Positions 34,477 through 43,326 of a DNA stretch of 58,491 nt are shown one piece after another. The translations under genes and the position numbers were made by a program. The first letter of the stretch is position 1. Each line of letters starts with the position of its first letter. Location: contig CALKHR010000102.1 in assembly GCA_937988885.1 (NCBI GenBank), positions 1-58,491 on the forward strand. The letters are read 5' to 3'. The DNA comes from an uncultured Roseiflexaceae bacterium (GTDB lineage Bacteria; Chloroflexota; Chloroflexia; Chloroflexales; Roseiflexaceae). A model generated the notes under the pieces. The model was given only the letters and a program-made list of their open reading frames with translations. It did not search any database and was not told the DNA's origin.

Positions 34477-36762
34477 TTAGCCCTGCTTGGCTTCGCGCTT
34501 GCTCTGCCAGATCGCCCAGATCAGCACCGCCAGACAGATCAGCATCGAGATGATGACCGCGATGCTGGTTGGGTTGGTCGTGACGACGATCGGGGCCACG
34601 ATCAGGGCGACCAGGTTGATCACCTTGATCATCGGGTTGAGTGCGGGGCCAGCGGTATCCTTGAGCGGATCGCCGACAGTATCGCCAACCACTGAGGCTT
34701 TGTGCGATTCGGAGTGCTTGCCACCGAAGTTGCCCTCCTCAATGTACTTCTTGGCGTTGTCCCAAGCGCCACCCGCGTTCGATTGGAACACGGCCATGAG
34801 CTGACCTGAGAGGATGATACCCGCCAGGAAGCCGCCCAATGCCTCAACACCCAACACGAAGCCGACCAAGATCGGCACCAACACGGCGATCAAGCCGAGG
34901 CCGACCAGCTCCTTCTGGGCCGCTGTGGTCGAGATGCTCACGGCGCGGGCGTAATCGGGCAGCACAGTGCCTTCCATCAGGCCCGGGATCTTGAACTGGC
35001 GACGCACTTCTTCCACAATTTCCGACGCTGCGCGCTGCACCGAGCGAATGGTGAGCGACGAGAACAGGAATGGGATCGCGCCACCGATCAGCAGGCCGAT
35101 GAAGACGACCGGCGAAGCCACGTCGATGCCTTCGAGGAGCGGTTGGCCGACTTGAGCCTGCACCTTGTTGACATCGGTGAGGAACGAGCCGAACAGCGCT
35201 ACCGCCGCGATCACAGCGGAGCCGATCGCGATACCCTTGGTGACGGCCTTAGTGGTGTTGCCCACCGCGTCGAGGTCGTCCATCACGTTGCGGGCGTTCT
35301 TGTCGAGGTTCGACATCTCGCCGATACCGTTGGCGTTATCGGAGATCGGGCCGAACGAGTCCATCGAGATGGTGTTGCCGGTGAGCAACAGCATACCGAC
35401 GCCGGTGAGCGAGACACCGTAGAGGATCGCCGTGAATTGGGTTTCGACTGGCTCGTTGGCGTAGATCAGGATCGAGGAGAGAACAGACCCAGCGATCACG
35501 ATGATGGCCCACACGCTCGATTCCATGCCGAGTGCGAGGCCCGACAGGATGTTAGTTGCGGAGCCCGTCTGTGAAGCCTTCGAGGTTTCCTTCACCGGCT
35601 TGAAGTGGGTTGAGGTGAAGTACTCGGTCAGTTTATCGAGCACAATCGCCAGCACCACGCCAGCCAAGGTGGCGAGGAATGGCCGCCAGTCGGTCGATTC
35701 GACGTTATTGCGGCTGTAGGTCATGAACAACGGGGTGACAGCGGCGCTCGCGACGATCGCCAAGCCTGCCGCCAGGTAGAAGCCACGATTCATCGCGGCC
35801 ATAGCGTTGCGGCGGCGCTCGTCGGTGCGCACGATTTGGTTGCCGATCACCGATGCGACCACACCGATCGCCCGCAGGATCAGCGGGAAGATGATGAAGC
35901 GCAGGTCGTACTGGCCATCGCCGAGTGTGCCAGAGACAGCATCGCCCAGCACCAAGCCGAGGATCAGCGCGGAGACCAGCGTGACCTCGAAGCTCTCGAA
36001 CACGTCGGCGGCCATACCGGCGCAGTCGCCCACATTATCGCCCACCAAGTCGGCGATCACAGCGGCGTTGCGCGGATCGTCTTCGGGGATACCAGCCTCA
36101 ACCTTGCCTACTAGGTCAGCGCCTACGTCGGCGGCTTTGGTGTAGATACCGCCACCCACGCGCATAAACAGCGCGATCAACGAGCCGCCGAAGCCGAAGC
36201 CCAGCAGCGCATCGGGGGCCGCGATGCCAAAGACCATGAAGATCAGGGTGCCGCCCAGCAGACCCAAACCGACAGTTAACATCCCAGTGACAGTGCCCGA
36301 GCGGTAAGCTGTTTGCATGGCTGGATTGTAGCCCTTGCGCGCAGCGGCTGCCACACGGACATTCGCCTCGACCGCGACGTTCATCCCAACGAAACCGACA
36401 GTATAGGAGAACAGCGATCCCATCAAGAAGGCGATGGCGCGACCGATTGCTACCGCCATTGTTGCACTTTCACCGAAGACTTCTTCAGCCTCTTTAGTGG
36501 GCGGAACAATCAGCACGCTAGCGGCCAGCACGAATGTAAGGACGGCAACCAGAATGATGATCGTGCGGAACTGGCGGCTGAGATAGGCATTGGCCCCATC
36601 TCGAATAAAGCCCCAGACCTCTTGCATGCGTGGCGTGCCTTTATCCTGCTTCAGAATCTGAGCGCGCAGAAAAAAGGCGTAGAGGATCCCAAGGATCGCG
36701 ATCGCCAATACGGTGAGGACTGAACCTTGTTCAAATCCGGTTAGTCCTTTCATCAATTCCAT
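34477..36762 (-). CDS. hppA: K+-independent H+-translocating membrane pyrophosphatase
   Basis: The 761-residue protein has about 16 membrane helices and the full pyrophosphatase signature: DVGADLVGKVEAGIPEDDPR near residue 210, then DNVGDCAGMAAD, and a later DNANGIGEM. It couples pyrophosphate hydrolysis to ion pumping. The motif GNTTKAVTKG has Lys and Thr at the two positions that mark the K+-independent subfamily, all known members of which pump protons. The ribosome site is AAGGAG, seven bases before the ATG. The gene is monocistronic, with a long predicted 5' untranslated region and its own terminator. Confidence 0.97.
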   Translation of the reverse strand: MELMKGLTGFEQGSVLTVLAIAILGILYAFFLRAQILKQDKGTPRMQEVWGFIRDGANAYLSRQFRTIIILVAVLTFVLAASVLIVPPTKEAEEVFGESATMAVAIGRAIAFLMGSLFSYTVGFVGMNVAVEANVRVAAAARKGYNPAMQTAYRSGTVTGMLTVGLGLLGGTLIFMVFGIAAPDALLGFGFGGSLIALFMRVGGGIYTKAADVGADLVGKVEAGIPEDDPRNAAVIADLVGDNVGDCAGMAADVFESFEVTLVSALILGLVLGDAVSGTLGDGQYDLRFIIFPLILRAIGVVASVIGNQIVRTDERRRNAMAAMNRGFYLAAGLAIVASAAVTPLFMTYSRNNVESTDWRPFLATLAGVVLAIVLDKLTEYFTSTHFKPVKETSKASQTGSATNILSGLALGMESSVWAIIVIAGSVLSSILIYANEPVETQFTAILYGVSLTGVGMLLLTGNTISMDSFGPISDNANGIGEMSNLDKNARNVMDDLDAVGNTTKAVTKGIAIGSAVIAAVALFGSFLTDVNKVQAQVGQPLLEGIDVASPVVFIGLLIGGAIPFLFSSLTIRSVQRAASEIVEEVRRQFKIPGLMEGTVLPDYARAVSISTTAAQKELVGLGLIAVLVPILVGFVLGVEALGGFLAGIILSGQLMAVFQSNAGGAWDNAKKYIEEGNFGGKHSESHKASVVGDTVGDPLKDTAGPALNPMIKVINLVALIVAPIVVTTNPTSIAVIISMLICLAVLIWAIWQSKREAKQG

Positions 36763-37132
36763 GTCCGGACTCCTTGTCGCGAGTATTGTTGCGAAACATT
36801 CATTGGTACAGAAAGGTTGAGGCCGCGTCGCCTCTTCAGCGCCTTCGCAATCTCCTTTCTATGTCTGCTGCTGGCTATAGTCATTCGTTGTACTCGAACG
36901 GTCTCCAGAATTGCAAAGGCGTCCCTAGAATAATAACCACTGGAACGGTGTGATAAGATGTTGATCGAGTAATCAAAAATGCGCTATAGCGATGCATAAG
37001 GGCGTAAGAAACAGCGATCCCGAGAATCATTCGTCCAAGCTCCGGATAACGTATATTCCGGTGCACAAAGAGCGGAGAGATCCCAGGATCGTGCTAGAAA
37101 GCGGTATTAGGAACGTCTGGTAAAAGCGCCAT
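36763..37132 (-). other. Long 5' untranslated region of hppA
   Basis: About 365 bases separate the predicted hppA transcription start (near 37126) from its ATG. A 61-codon frame at 36881-37066 on the same strand opens with GTG and lacks a convincing ribosome site; it could be an upstream ORF but I do not call it. An AAAGGAG string lies about 90 bases before the hppA start without a usable start codon. Confidence 0.4.
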
Positions 37133-37161
37133 ATTGTAGCATAGGCCCGCCGAGATGGCAA
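37133..37161 (-). promoter_or_regulatory. Predicted hppA promoter
   Basis: On the minus strand TTGCCA and TACAAT are exactly 17 bases apart, with TGC directly before the -10. Confidence 0.5.
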
Positions 37162-37325
37162 CAAGTGTGTTTCTCGCCGCGAGTGGGGTGGCTCTTGGAG
37201 TTGTTAGGGTGCGTGGGATCGTAAACGTTTCATTGTTCCGTCGCGCGAATGTAGTGTTATGTGCCCTCAGTCTAGGGAATGAGATACAGATCAGCCCTTA
37301 CGCGGATCAAAAGATGGTGTTCGGT

Positions 37326-37334
37326 TGCTATACT
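37326..37334 (+). promoter_or_regulatory. Extended -10 of a candidate small RNA
   Basis: TGC-TATACT lies about 100 bases before a plus-strand terminator, with no gene between them. Confidence 0.35.
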
Positions 37335-37340
37335 ACATAC

Positions 37341-37463
37341 AGAAATAAGTCGAGTGCCGCGGCGGGCATCGCCGGTGCAAACGCGACATTTGCACTGTAA
37401 TAGATCTCCACCGCCGTCCCCTATACCCCCCACGGCTGCTATTGGCAGCCGTTTCCGCTTTTT
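37341..37463 (+). ncRNA. Candidate small RNA of about 120 bases
   Basis: The stretch starts after an extended -10 and ends in an intrinsic terminator, with no ribosome site or conserved frame. It contains three consecutive hairpins: GGCG-ggcat-CGCC, GTGCAAA-cgcgaca-TTTGCAC (37375-37395) and the terminator. No known RNA family is recognised. Confidence 0.35.
37432..37463 (+). terminator. Plus-strand intrinsic terminator
   Basis: ACGGCTGC pairs with GCAGCCGT around TATTG, followed by TTCCGCTTTTT. No plus-strand gene precedes it, which supports a noncoding transcript. From here to 37674 I see nothing else. Confidence 0.65.
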
Positions 37464-37674
37464 AAAGTGTTTTATAAACGATGAGTGTATCTTCCATAGT
37501 TTGTACACTGCTCTTCGCCCGATTCACGTTTTTATACCCGCTCTGACTGAGCGTATTCGCGGTTGATGCTGCTGGAACATGTTCAATACGACATCGACCT
37601 GTTGCCTGTAGCAAAAGGTTGATGTCGCAAGCTTCGAGCTAGATGAACTTCATTTGAAACGCGATATGCTGGCT

Positions 37675-38766
37675 TTAGGTCTGCTGCGTGAACATGGTCT
37701 CGGAGAGCTCGGTGACGGCGCCGCAGAGCACAGCATCGCGGGCCTGGCGCACAGCGCTCGCGATGGCAGCAGCATCGGATTTGCCGTGCGCGATGATCGC
37801 GACGCCCTTTAGGCCTAGCAGTGGCGCGCCGCCGTAGCTGCGGTAATCGGCCACCTGGCGCAGGCGCTTGACCGCCGGAATGAGCACGCTCCCCACCAGG
37901 GCGGGCGCAGCCGCAACCATGCCGAGCAACCCGCCGAGGCGGGTGCTTCGCGATGCCAGGAGCAATCCGGCTGGCAGCACGCCCGGCAGTAGATTCAAGC
38001 CGAGGCTGCGGCGGGTGGCGTTGAGCGCGAGTTCGGCGACGAGCCGCACGGTCGCTTCAGCCTGCTTGAGGAACAGGTTGCCCACAAAGCCATCGCAGAC
38101 TAGCACATCGCAGACGCCGTTGACCAGCGCATCCTTCGGCTCGGCGTTGCCCACGAAGTTCAGCGAGCTGTGACGTAGCAGGGCGTGGCTCTCCTGCACC
38201 AGCCGATCGCCCTTGGTATCCTCCTCGCCGTTCGCGAGCAGGGCGACACGGGGCGTGTGATAGCCCAGCAGCCGCTCGGCGTATTCGCTGCCCATATGTG
38301 CGAATTGCAGCAGATATTCGGGCTTGCAGTCGGTGTTGGCACCCACATCGAGCAGCAGGATGGGGCGCTCGACAGAGGGAAAGACGGTGGCTAGCGCAGG
38401 GCGTTCGACGCCGGGGATGCGGCCTAGAATGAGCGTTGCGCCCGCCATCGTGGCGCCGCTGTGTCCCGCCGAGACGAAGGCCGCCGCGCTGCCATCGCGC
38501 ACGAGCCGCAGGCCGACGACGTGGGCCGAGCGCTGTTTGCGCCGCACGGCGAGCGCCGGATGCTCGTCCATTCCGATCACTTCGGGCGCATCGATCACGC
38601 TAATATCGAGTCCTTGGGTGGAGTGTTGGGCTAGTTCAGCATGAATGCGCGCCTCGGGGCCGACAAAGATCAACCCACATCCAAGTTCACGCGCTGCTTG
38701 GAGTGCACCAAGTATCGGTTGCTGAGGAGCATAATCACCCCCCAGCGCATCGATCACGATTCGCAC
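37675..38766 (-). CDS. plsX: Phosphate acyltransferase PlsX
   Basis: The 363-residue enzyme converts acyl-ACP to acyl phosphate, the first step of the PlsX/PlsY phospholipid route. It opens with the family hallmark MRIVIDALGGDYAP and has VSAGHSGATMAGATLILGRI, LLDVGANTDCKPEYL and CDGFVGNLFLK. Translation starts at GTG 38766 behind GGGAG. The length is slightly above the usual 330-350. It is the last gene of a minus-strand run with an S41 peptidase, an M20 peptidase and a penicillin-binding protein, and is not next to fab or acpP genes as in many bacteria. Confidence 0.95.
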   Translation of the reverse strand: MRIVIDALGGDYAPQQPILGALQAARELGCGLIFVGPEARIHAELAQHSTQGLDISVIDAPEVIGMDEHPALAVRRKQRSAHVVGLRLVRDGSAAAFVSAGHSGATMAGATLILGRIPGVERPALATVFPSVERPILLLDVGANTDCKPEYLLQFAHMGSEYAERLLGYHTPRVALLANGEEDTKGDRLVQESHALLRHSSLNFVGNAEPKDALVNGVCDVLVCDGFVGNLFLKQAEATVRLVAELALNATRRSLGLNLLPGVLPAGLLLASRSTRLGGLLGMVAAAPALVGSVLIPAVKRLRQVADYRSYGGAPLLGLKGVAIIAHGKSDAAAIASAVRQARDAVLCGAVTELSETMFTQQT

Positions 38767-38791
38767 AAGTAGCTCCCTTCACAGGGCTAGG

Positions 38792-40198
38792 CTATTTTGG
38801 CCCCGCACCGAGTATTCGTAATGCTTCCAAGATCTGAGGGTCGTCTTCTTCGCTAAAATGTGTCCAGTCGATATCAACGACCGTGTCGGGTTGTGCTCCA
38901 ACACCTTCAAGATTCACACCGTTTTGGAGCCGAAAGCCTTCTTGTGCCAGCCATAATCGCGAGCCGTCACGGAGCGTATAGGCGTAGATCGTTTCGGTAT
39001 TGCCCGCCGTGGGCGTACCGATCAGGTGCGCGCCGCGCTCGTGTTGCAGCACCGCCGCGAGCACTTCGGCGTAGGAGGCGGTGCCCTCGTCGATCAGCAC
39101 CACGAGTGGCACGTTTCGCAGGTCAGGCCCGGCGGGCGGCTCGATCACTAGAGGGCGGATATGACGTTGATCGAAGAATACGCCCACTTGGCCGCGCACA
39201 AAGTGGCTCAAAATCCCCGAAAGTACCTTACTCCAACCGCCACCATTGGCGCGTACATCCAAGATCAAGCCGCGCAGCTCGCCCTCGGCCACGAGTTCGG
39301 TGAGCGCGCCGCTGACCTGCTCGTCCATATCGCTGACCCATAGCGTTGGGATGACTATATAGCCGATGTTCTGCGGGAAGCGACGGTATGTGGGGGCGAT
39401 GCGGCCCTGTATCTCCTGGCGCACCAACACTACATCGCGGGGCTTCTCTCCCGGGCGCACCACGTTGAGGCGCAGTGTGGTGCCCGCTGGCCCGTGCAGA
39501 TCGCCGTAACTGGCCACGTAGGGCTGTCCATTCACTGCGATGATGCGATCGCGTGGGCGCAGATCGGCCCGTGCCGCAGGACTATCGGGGAACACCATCT
39601 GAATAAACGCGCCATCCTGCCGAGGCTGCGTCACCACACCGATGCCGACGGTATTCTCGTAGCCCGATGAGGTGACATCCTGCGCATTCGCGGCGCTCGG
39701 CGGCAAAAAGCGCGAATGTTGATCATCGAGCCGAGCGACCATCTCGGTGAGGTCGCCGTAGAACTCCTCTTGGCTTTGCTGCTCGTACAGGCGGGGTGCG
39801 TACTCCTTGTAGATGGCGTCCCAATCGAGGCCGTGAAAATCGGCATATAGATAGTGCTGTTTGACGGTGTGCCAGACTTCTTCAAAAATCTGCTGGCGCT
39901 CCGCAAACGATAGCACCGTGGGAGTAGGTATTTGAGTAGGCTGTGGTATCTTGGTGGGCGTCGCCAAAGGCACCTGTGTTGGCGGTTGTGTCGTGGTTGG
40001 CACAGGTGTGGGTGAGGGCGATATTGTGGCAAGCACCAACGCGCTGGAGGTGGGCGGTTCGGGTGGGAGCGGCGCTGATACTACAGCCTGTGGCGCGGGA
40101 GTCGCATTACAACCCGCCAACGCGATACTGACCACAAGCGCCCATAAACGGGATATCCGATGGTACGCCCAATGATCGAACCAGGCAACTTTGCCCAC
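38792..40198 (-). CDS. S41-family C-terminal processing peptidase-like lipoprotein
   Basis: The 468-residue protein starts at GTG 40198 behind AGGAG. A lipobox (ALAGC) near residue 30 and a Pro/Thr linker anchor it outside the membrane. A helical S41 N-domain precedes a PDZ domain (GIGVVTQP to VVRPGEKP) and the catalytic domain. The Ser region reads DEGTASYAEVLAA. The Lys of the usual Ser/Lys dyad (GKG) is replaced in GTPTAGNTE, so it either uses another arrangement, as in tricorn-like S41 enzymes, or is inactive. It lies between M20 and plsX genes. Confidence 0.88.
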   Translation of the reverse strand: MGKVAWFDHWAYHRISRLWALVVSIALAGCNATPAPQAVVSAPLPPEPPTSSALVLATISPSPTPVPTTTQPPTQVPLATPTKIPQPTQIPTPTVLSFAERQQIFEEVWHTVKQHYLYADFHGLDWDAIYKEYAPRLYEQQSQEEFYGDLTEMVARLDDQHSRFLPPSAANAQDVTSSGYENTVGIGVVTQPRQDGAFIQMVFPDSPAARADLRPRDRIIAVNGQPYVASYGDLHGPAGTTLRLNVVRPGEKPRDVVLVRQEIQGRIAPTYRRFPQNIGYIVIPTLWVSDMDEQVSGALTELVAEGELRGLILDVRANGGGWSKVLSGILSHFVRGQVGVFFDQRHIRPLVIEPPAGPDLRNVPLVVLIDEGTASYAEVLAAVLQHERGAHLIGTPTAGNTETIYAYTLRDGSRLWLAQEGFRLQNGVNLEGVGAQPDTVVDIDWTHFSEEDDPQILEALRILGAGPK

Positions 40199-40215
40199 GG
40201 AGACTCCTATAGGGA

Positions 40216-40271
40216 GTTGAAGAAAGCAAGCCTACGCCGAGTTTTGTTTGCGCTGGCTTGCTTTCTTCAAC
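40216..40271. repeat. Perfect 17-bp inverted repeat between M20 and S41 genes
   Basis: GTTGAAGAAAGCAAGCC and its exact reverse complement flank 22 bases. It lies just upstream of the S41 ribosome site, without a T-run. It may act as an intercistronic stem that lowers or protects downstream expression. Confidence 0.6.
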
Positions 40272-40297
40272 CATACTAGCAACACATGCACATCGCC

Positions 40298-41389
40298 TTA
40301 AGCAGGCAACGGTGAGTTGTCGAGTAATCGTGCAACCAACTCGGCAGTACGATTCAGATCGGTAAGCGCGATCCATTCGTTTGTGGAATGGATCTCTTGG
40401 TATCCAACACTGAGATTAACAATATTTAGGCCGCGATTTATAAACATATTGACATCGCTGCCGCCGCCGCTCACCTCGAAGCGTGGCTCAACGCCCATAG
40501 CTCGTAGCTCTTGCGCGGCTTGCTGAACGAGTGGATGTTCGGTATCGAAATGATAGGCATCGTATTGATGCGAGATTTCAATTTCGACATCTGCGCCGAA
40601 TTGGCGGGCCGCGTCTTCAACGGCCACCATCATCGCCTTGACCTGTGCCACGAGTTTCTCTTGATCGTGGCTGCGGGCTTCGCCCCACATCTCAACGAGC
40701 GGCGTGACAATGTTGGTTGCGCTGCCGCCCTGAATGATGCCGATATTGGCGGTCGTTTCGAAATCGATGCGACCAAGCGGCATACGGGCCAGCGCGTGGC
40801 CTGCCACGGTGATCGCGCTGATGCCGAGTTCGGGTGCGACGCCTGCGTGCGAGGCGCGACCCCGTACGATGATGTGCAAGCTGTCCTGCGATGGCGCGCC
40901 GATCGTGATTCCGCCGAATTCGCCACCTGCATCGAACGTGAAGCCCGAGCGTGCCTGGAACAGGTTGAGATCGACGGTGGCTGCGCCCACCAGGCCCGTC
41001 TCCTCCTGAACAGTGAACAGGATGTCGGCGGCGCGATGTGTGCCGCCCCGTTCGAGCGTGGAGCGCACCCCCTCGATGATCGCGGCGACTCCGGCCAGAT
41101 CATCGGCGCCGAGCACAGTGTCGCCGCTGGAGCGCACCACACCATCGGCCACGATCGGGCGCACGCCCTGGCACGGCGTGACGCTATCGAGGTGCGCATT
41201 CAGTAGGATCGGCTCACCTTCACCAGGCACGTGTGCGATCACGTTGTAGCGTTCATCGACGGTCGTCTGCAATCCGAGCGATTCGAGCACTCCGCGCACG
41301 TGCGTTGCGATGGCGGCTTCTTGTCCCGAGACATTATCGATTTGCACAAGATCAAGAAACGTTTGCAGCAGACGATCTGCGTTGATCAT
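40298..41389 (-). CDS. M20-family metallopeptidase (PepT-like)
   Basis: The 363-residue enzyme has the two-zinc motifs of the M20 family: NAHLDSV (His and Asp), LGADDLAG (bridging Asp), EETGL (catalytic Glu pair), FDAGGEFGG and a late His in EIHSTNEW. A lid domain lies at about residues 175-285. The arrangement is closest to PepT-like peptidases, which cleave short peptides. Its ribosome site AGGAG overlaps the stop of the penicillin-binding protein gene, 11 bases away, so the two are translated together. Confidence 0.92.
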   Translation of the reverse strand: MINADRLLQTFLDLVQIDNVSGQEAAIATHVRGVLESLGLQTTVDERYNVIAHVPGEGEPILLNAHLDSVTPCQGVRPIVADGVVRSSGDTVLGADDLAGVAAIIEGVRSTLERGGTHRAADILFTVQEETGLVGAATVDLNLFQARSGFTFDAGGEFGGITIGAPSQDSLHIIVRGRASHAGVAPELGISAITVAGHALARMPLGRIDFETTANIGIIQGGSATNIVTPLVEMWGEARSHDQEKLVAQVKAMMVAVEDAARQFGADVEIEISHQYDAYHFDTEHPLVQQAAQELRAMGVEPRFEVSGGGSDVNMFINRGLNIVNLSVGYQEIHSTNEWIALTDLNRTAELVARLLDNSPLPA

Positions 41390-41400
41390 TGCGAAATCTC

Positions 41401-43116
41401 CTACTTAATGAACTCGAAGGCGGCGGCGATTGCCTCGCCTGCGGCCTGTGCGCCAACGCTTGAGCCTTCGCCGCCGTTCTCGATCATTGCGACGACTGCG
41501 AAGCGTGGCTGATCGTAGGGTGCGATCGCCATAAACCAGGCGTGCGGTGCGCCGGCGGGGTTCTCGGCTGTACCCGATTTGCCACCGACCAACGCAATCG
41601 CGGGGTTCACCTGCTGGGCTGGCTTGCCGAAGCCGTACTCCACAGCGGCCCGCATGTTACGGCGCATCGTTGCGGCAATGGCGCTCGACATCGTGCGGCG
41701 GATCGGTCTTGGGCCGTGCAGCATCAGCGTACTCTCGTCGGGGCGGGTGACACGCTCGACCAAGTACGGTTCCATCATCACACCGTCGTTCGCGATCGCC
41801 GCTGCCATCATCGCGATTTGCAGCGGCGTGACCTGCAACTGGCCTTGGCCGTAGCCTGTATCTGCCAGTGCGGCGGGGCGGTTGAGGAAGCCCGGATCTT
41901 TGTAGAGCAGGCTGGGCAGCGTGGGCAGATCGGTGAAGCCTGTGTAGGTATCCGGCGCGTTGGTGGGCCGGTAAATGTCGAACTGGCGAGCGACATCGGC
42001 GAAACGATCTGCGGTGAGGCGGAGGGCGTATTGGGCGAACGCCACGTTGCACGAGAAGGCGTAGACGCGCTCCAGGTTGCTCGGGTCGCCAGTCAGCGAG
42101 GCGAGATCCTGCACTGCGTTCACCACGGGTGGCGCGCCAGGCTCGGTTTCGTAGGTGTTGGTGCAGCGAATATCATCGGGGCGGCCAACATCGGGGTGCT
42201 GCAGCACGCCGATCGCCGTGAGCGTCTTGAAAGTCGAGCCGGGAGGGTAGCGCCCTTGCGTGGGGCGGTTCAGCAGCGGTTGGCCTGCGCCCTCGCTGTT
42301 GATCTCGCGCCAGTAGGCATCGATACGAGCGTTTTCCTCATCTGCGTCGGCGGCGGGGTTGAATACCAGTGGGCGCGGGTCGAAGCCCGGGTTGCTGGCC
42401 ATCGCCAGCACGGCGCCTGTTTTGGGATCAAGCACCACGATCGAGCCGCGCCGATTGCCGAGGATATTCATCACGGCATTCTGCAAGTTCGCATCGATCG
42501 TCAGATGCAGGTCATCGCCGATCTGGCGCTCGCCAAGCAGCGAATCGCGCAATCGGCTCAGCGAATCGCGCTCACCGTTCAGGTAATCGCCGTACGACGA
42601 TTCGAGGCCCGACTGCCCGAAGCGATTGCTGAAGAAACCCACGATATTGCTGAAGGCCGCGGGGTTGTACTGATCGGCGAGCGGGTAGGTGCGCACCGCG
42701 TAACCGCCCTCAACCATCTGAGTATCAACCAGCAGTATGCCGTTTCGGTCGAAGATTTTGCCGCGTTGAATGCGCATGGATTGCAGCACCGGGCGCACGT
42801 TGCTGGTTGTCTGGCCGGTTTGCTCATCGACGTACACCAGCGAGTAGATCGCATCGGCGCGCACAAACTGTTGGCGCAGCAACTGCAGCGCGAGCAGGCC
42901 AAACCCTACACAGACCACTAAGCCGAGGTTCTGCATGCTTCTTCCGAAACCATGCGGTCGTTGTGGCAGGTAGAGCCAAACTGCCAGGAACAGTAATGGT
43001 GCTGCCAACCACAGCGAGGTGATCCAACGCTGATCCTGCTCGACAGGCTGAATCATGCCATAAACGACGAGCGTAATGGCACAAATGACGGAAAGAATTA
43101 GGAAGAAACGACGCAT
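41401..43116 (-). CDS. Class B penicillin-binding protein (PbpA/FtsI type)
   Basis: The 571-residue protein has three N-terminal hydrophobic segments, a dimerisation region and a transpeptidase domain with the three active-site motifs: PPGSTFKTL (Ser-x-x-Lys), FSCN (Ser-x-Asn) and GKSGTAE (Lys-Ser-Gly). It cross-links peptidoglycan in the periplasm or cell wall space. ATG 43116 (MRRFFLILS) is favoured; an in-frame start 27 bases upstream has less support. A TATAAT box lies on the minus strand at 43164-43169. It heads the run M20, S41, plsX. Confidence 0.93.
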   Translation of the reverse strand: MRRFFLILSVICAITLVVYGMIQPVEQDQRWITSLWLAAPLLFLAVWLYLPQRPHGFGRSMQNLGLVVCVGFGLLALQLLRQQFVRADAIYSLVYVDEQTGQTTSNVRPVLQSMRIQRGKIFDRNGILLVDTQMVEGGYAVRTYPLADQYNPAAFSNIVGFFSNRFGQSGLESSYGDYLNGERDSLSRLRDSLLGERQIGDDLHLTIDANLQNAVMNILGNRRGSIVVLDPKTGAVLAMASNPGFDPRPLVFNPAADADEENARIDAYWREINSEGAGQPLLNRPTQGRYPPGSTFKTLTAIGVLQHPDVGRPDDIRCTNTYETEPGAPPVVNAVQDLASLTGDPSNLERVYAFSCNVAFAQYALRLTADRFADVARQFDIYRPTNAPDTYTGFTDLPTLPSLLYKDPGFLNRPAALADTGYGQGQLQVTPLQIAMMAAAIANDGVMMEPYLVERVTRPDESTLMLHGPRPIRRTMSSAIAATMRRNMRAAVEYGFGKPAQQVNPAIALVGGKSGTAENPAGAPHAWFMAIAPYDQPRFAVVAMIENGGEGSSVGAQAAGEAIAAAFEFIK

Positions 43117-43326
43117 CGATATGCCAAACTCTATGGTTTGCAACCACTCATTCTCAGAGTCTCATTATACTCGAAAAGTACCCGTCTCGTACACCCATAC
43201 GGCCCACAAGATTGCACAAATGTGCATGGGAAAGCCTTGCTCATCGCTTTCCGTATCGGCAAGGTGCTGAATTCGCACTATTTGCTTGTTTGGGTATGCT
43301 GTAGGTGAAGAACCTCTAGTTGTGAG

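Noticed and set aside
36881..37066. 61-codon frame in the hppA leader
   Set aside because: GTG start without a ribosome site; kept only as a remote upstream-ORF possibility.
37155..37566. Overlapping frames of 78-95 codons on both strands
   Set aside because: They contradict the terminator and hairpins at 37341-37463 and lack ribosome sites.
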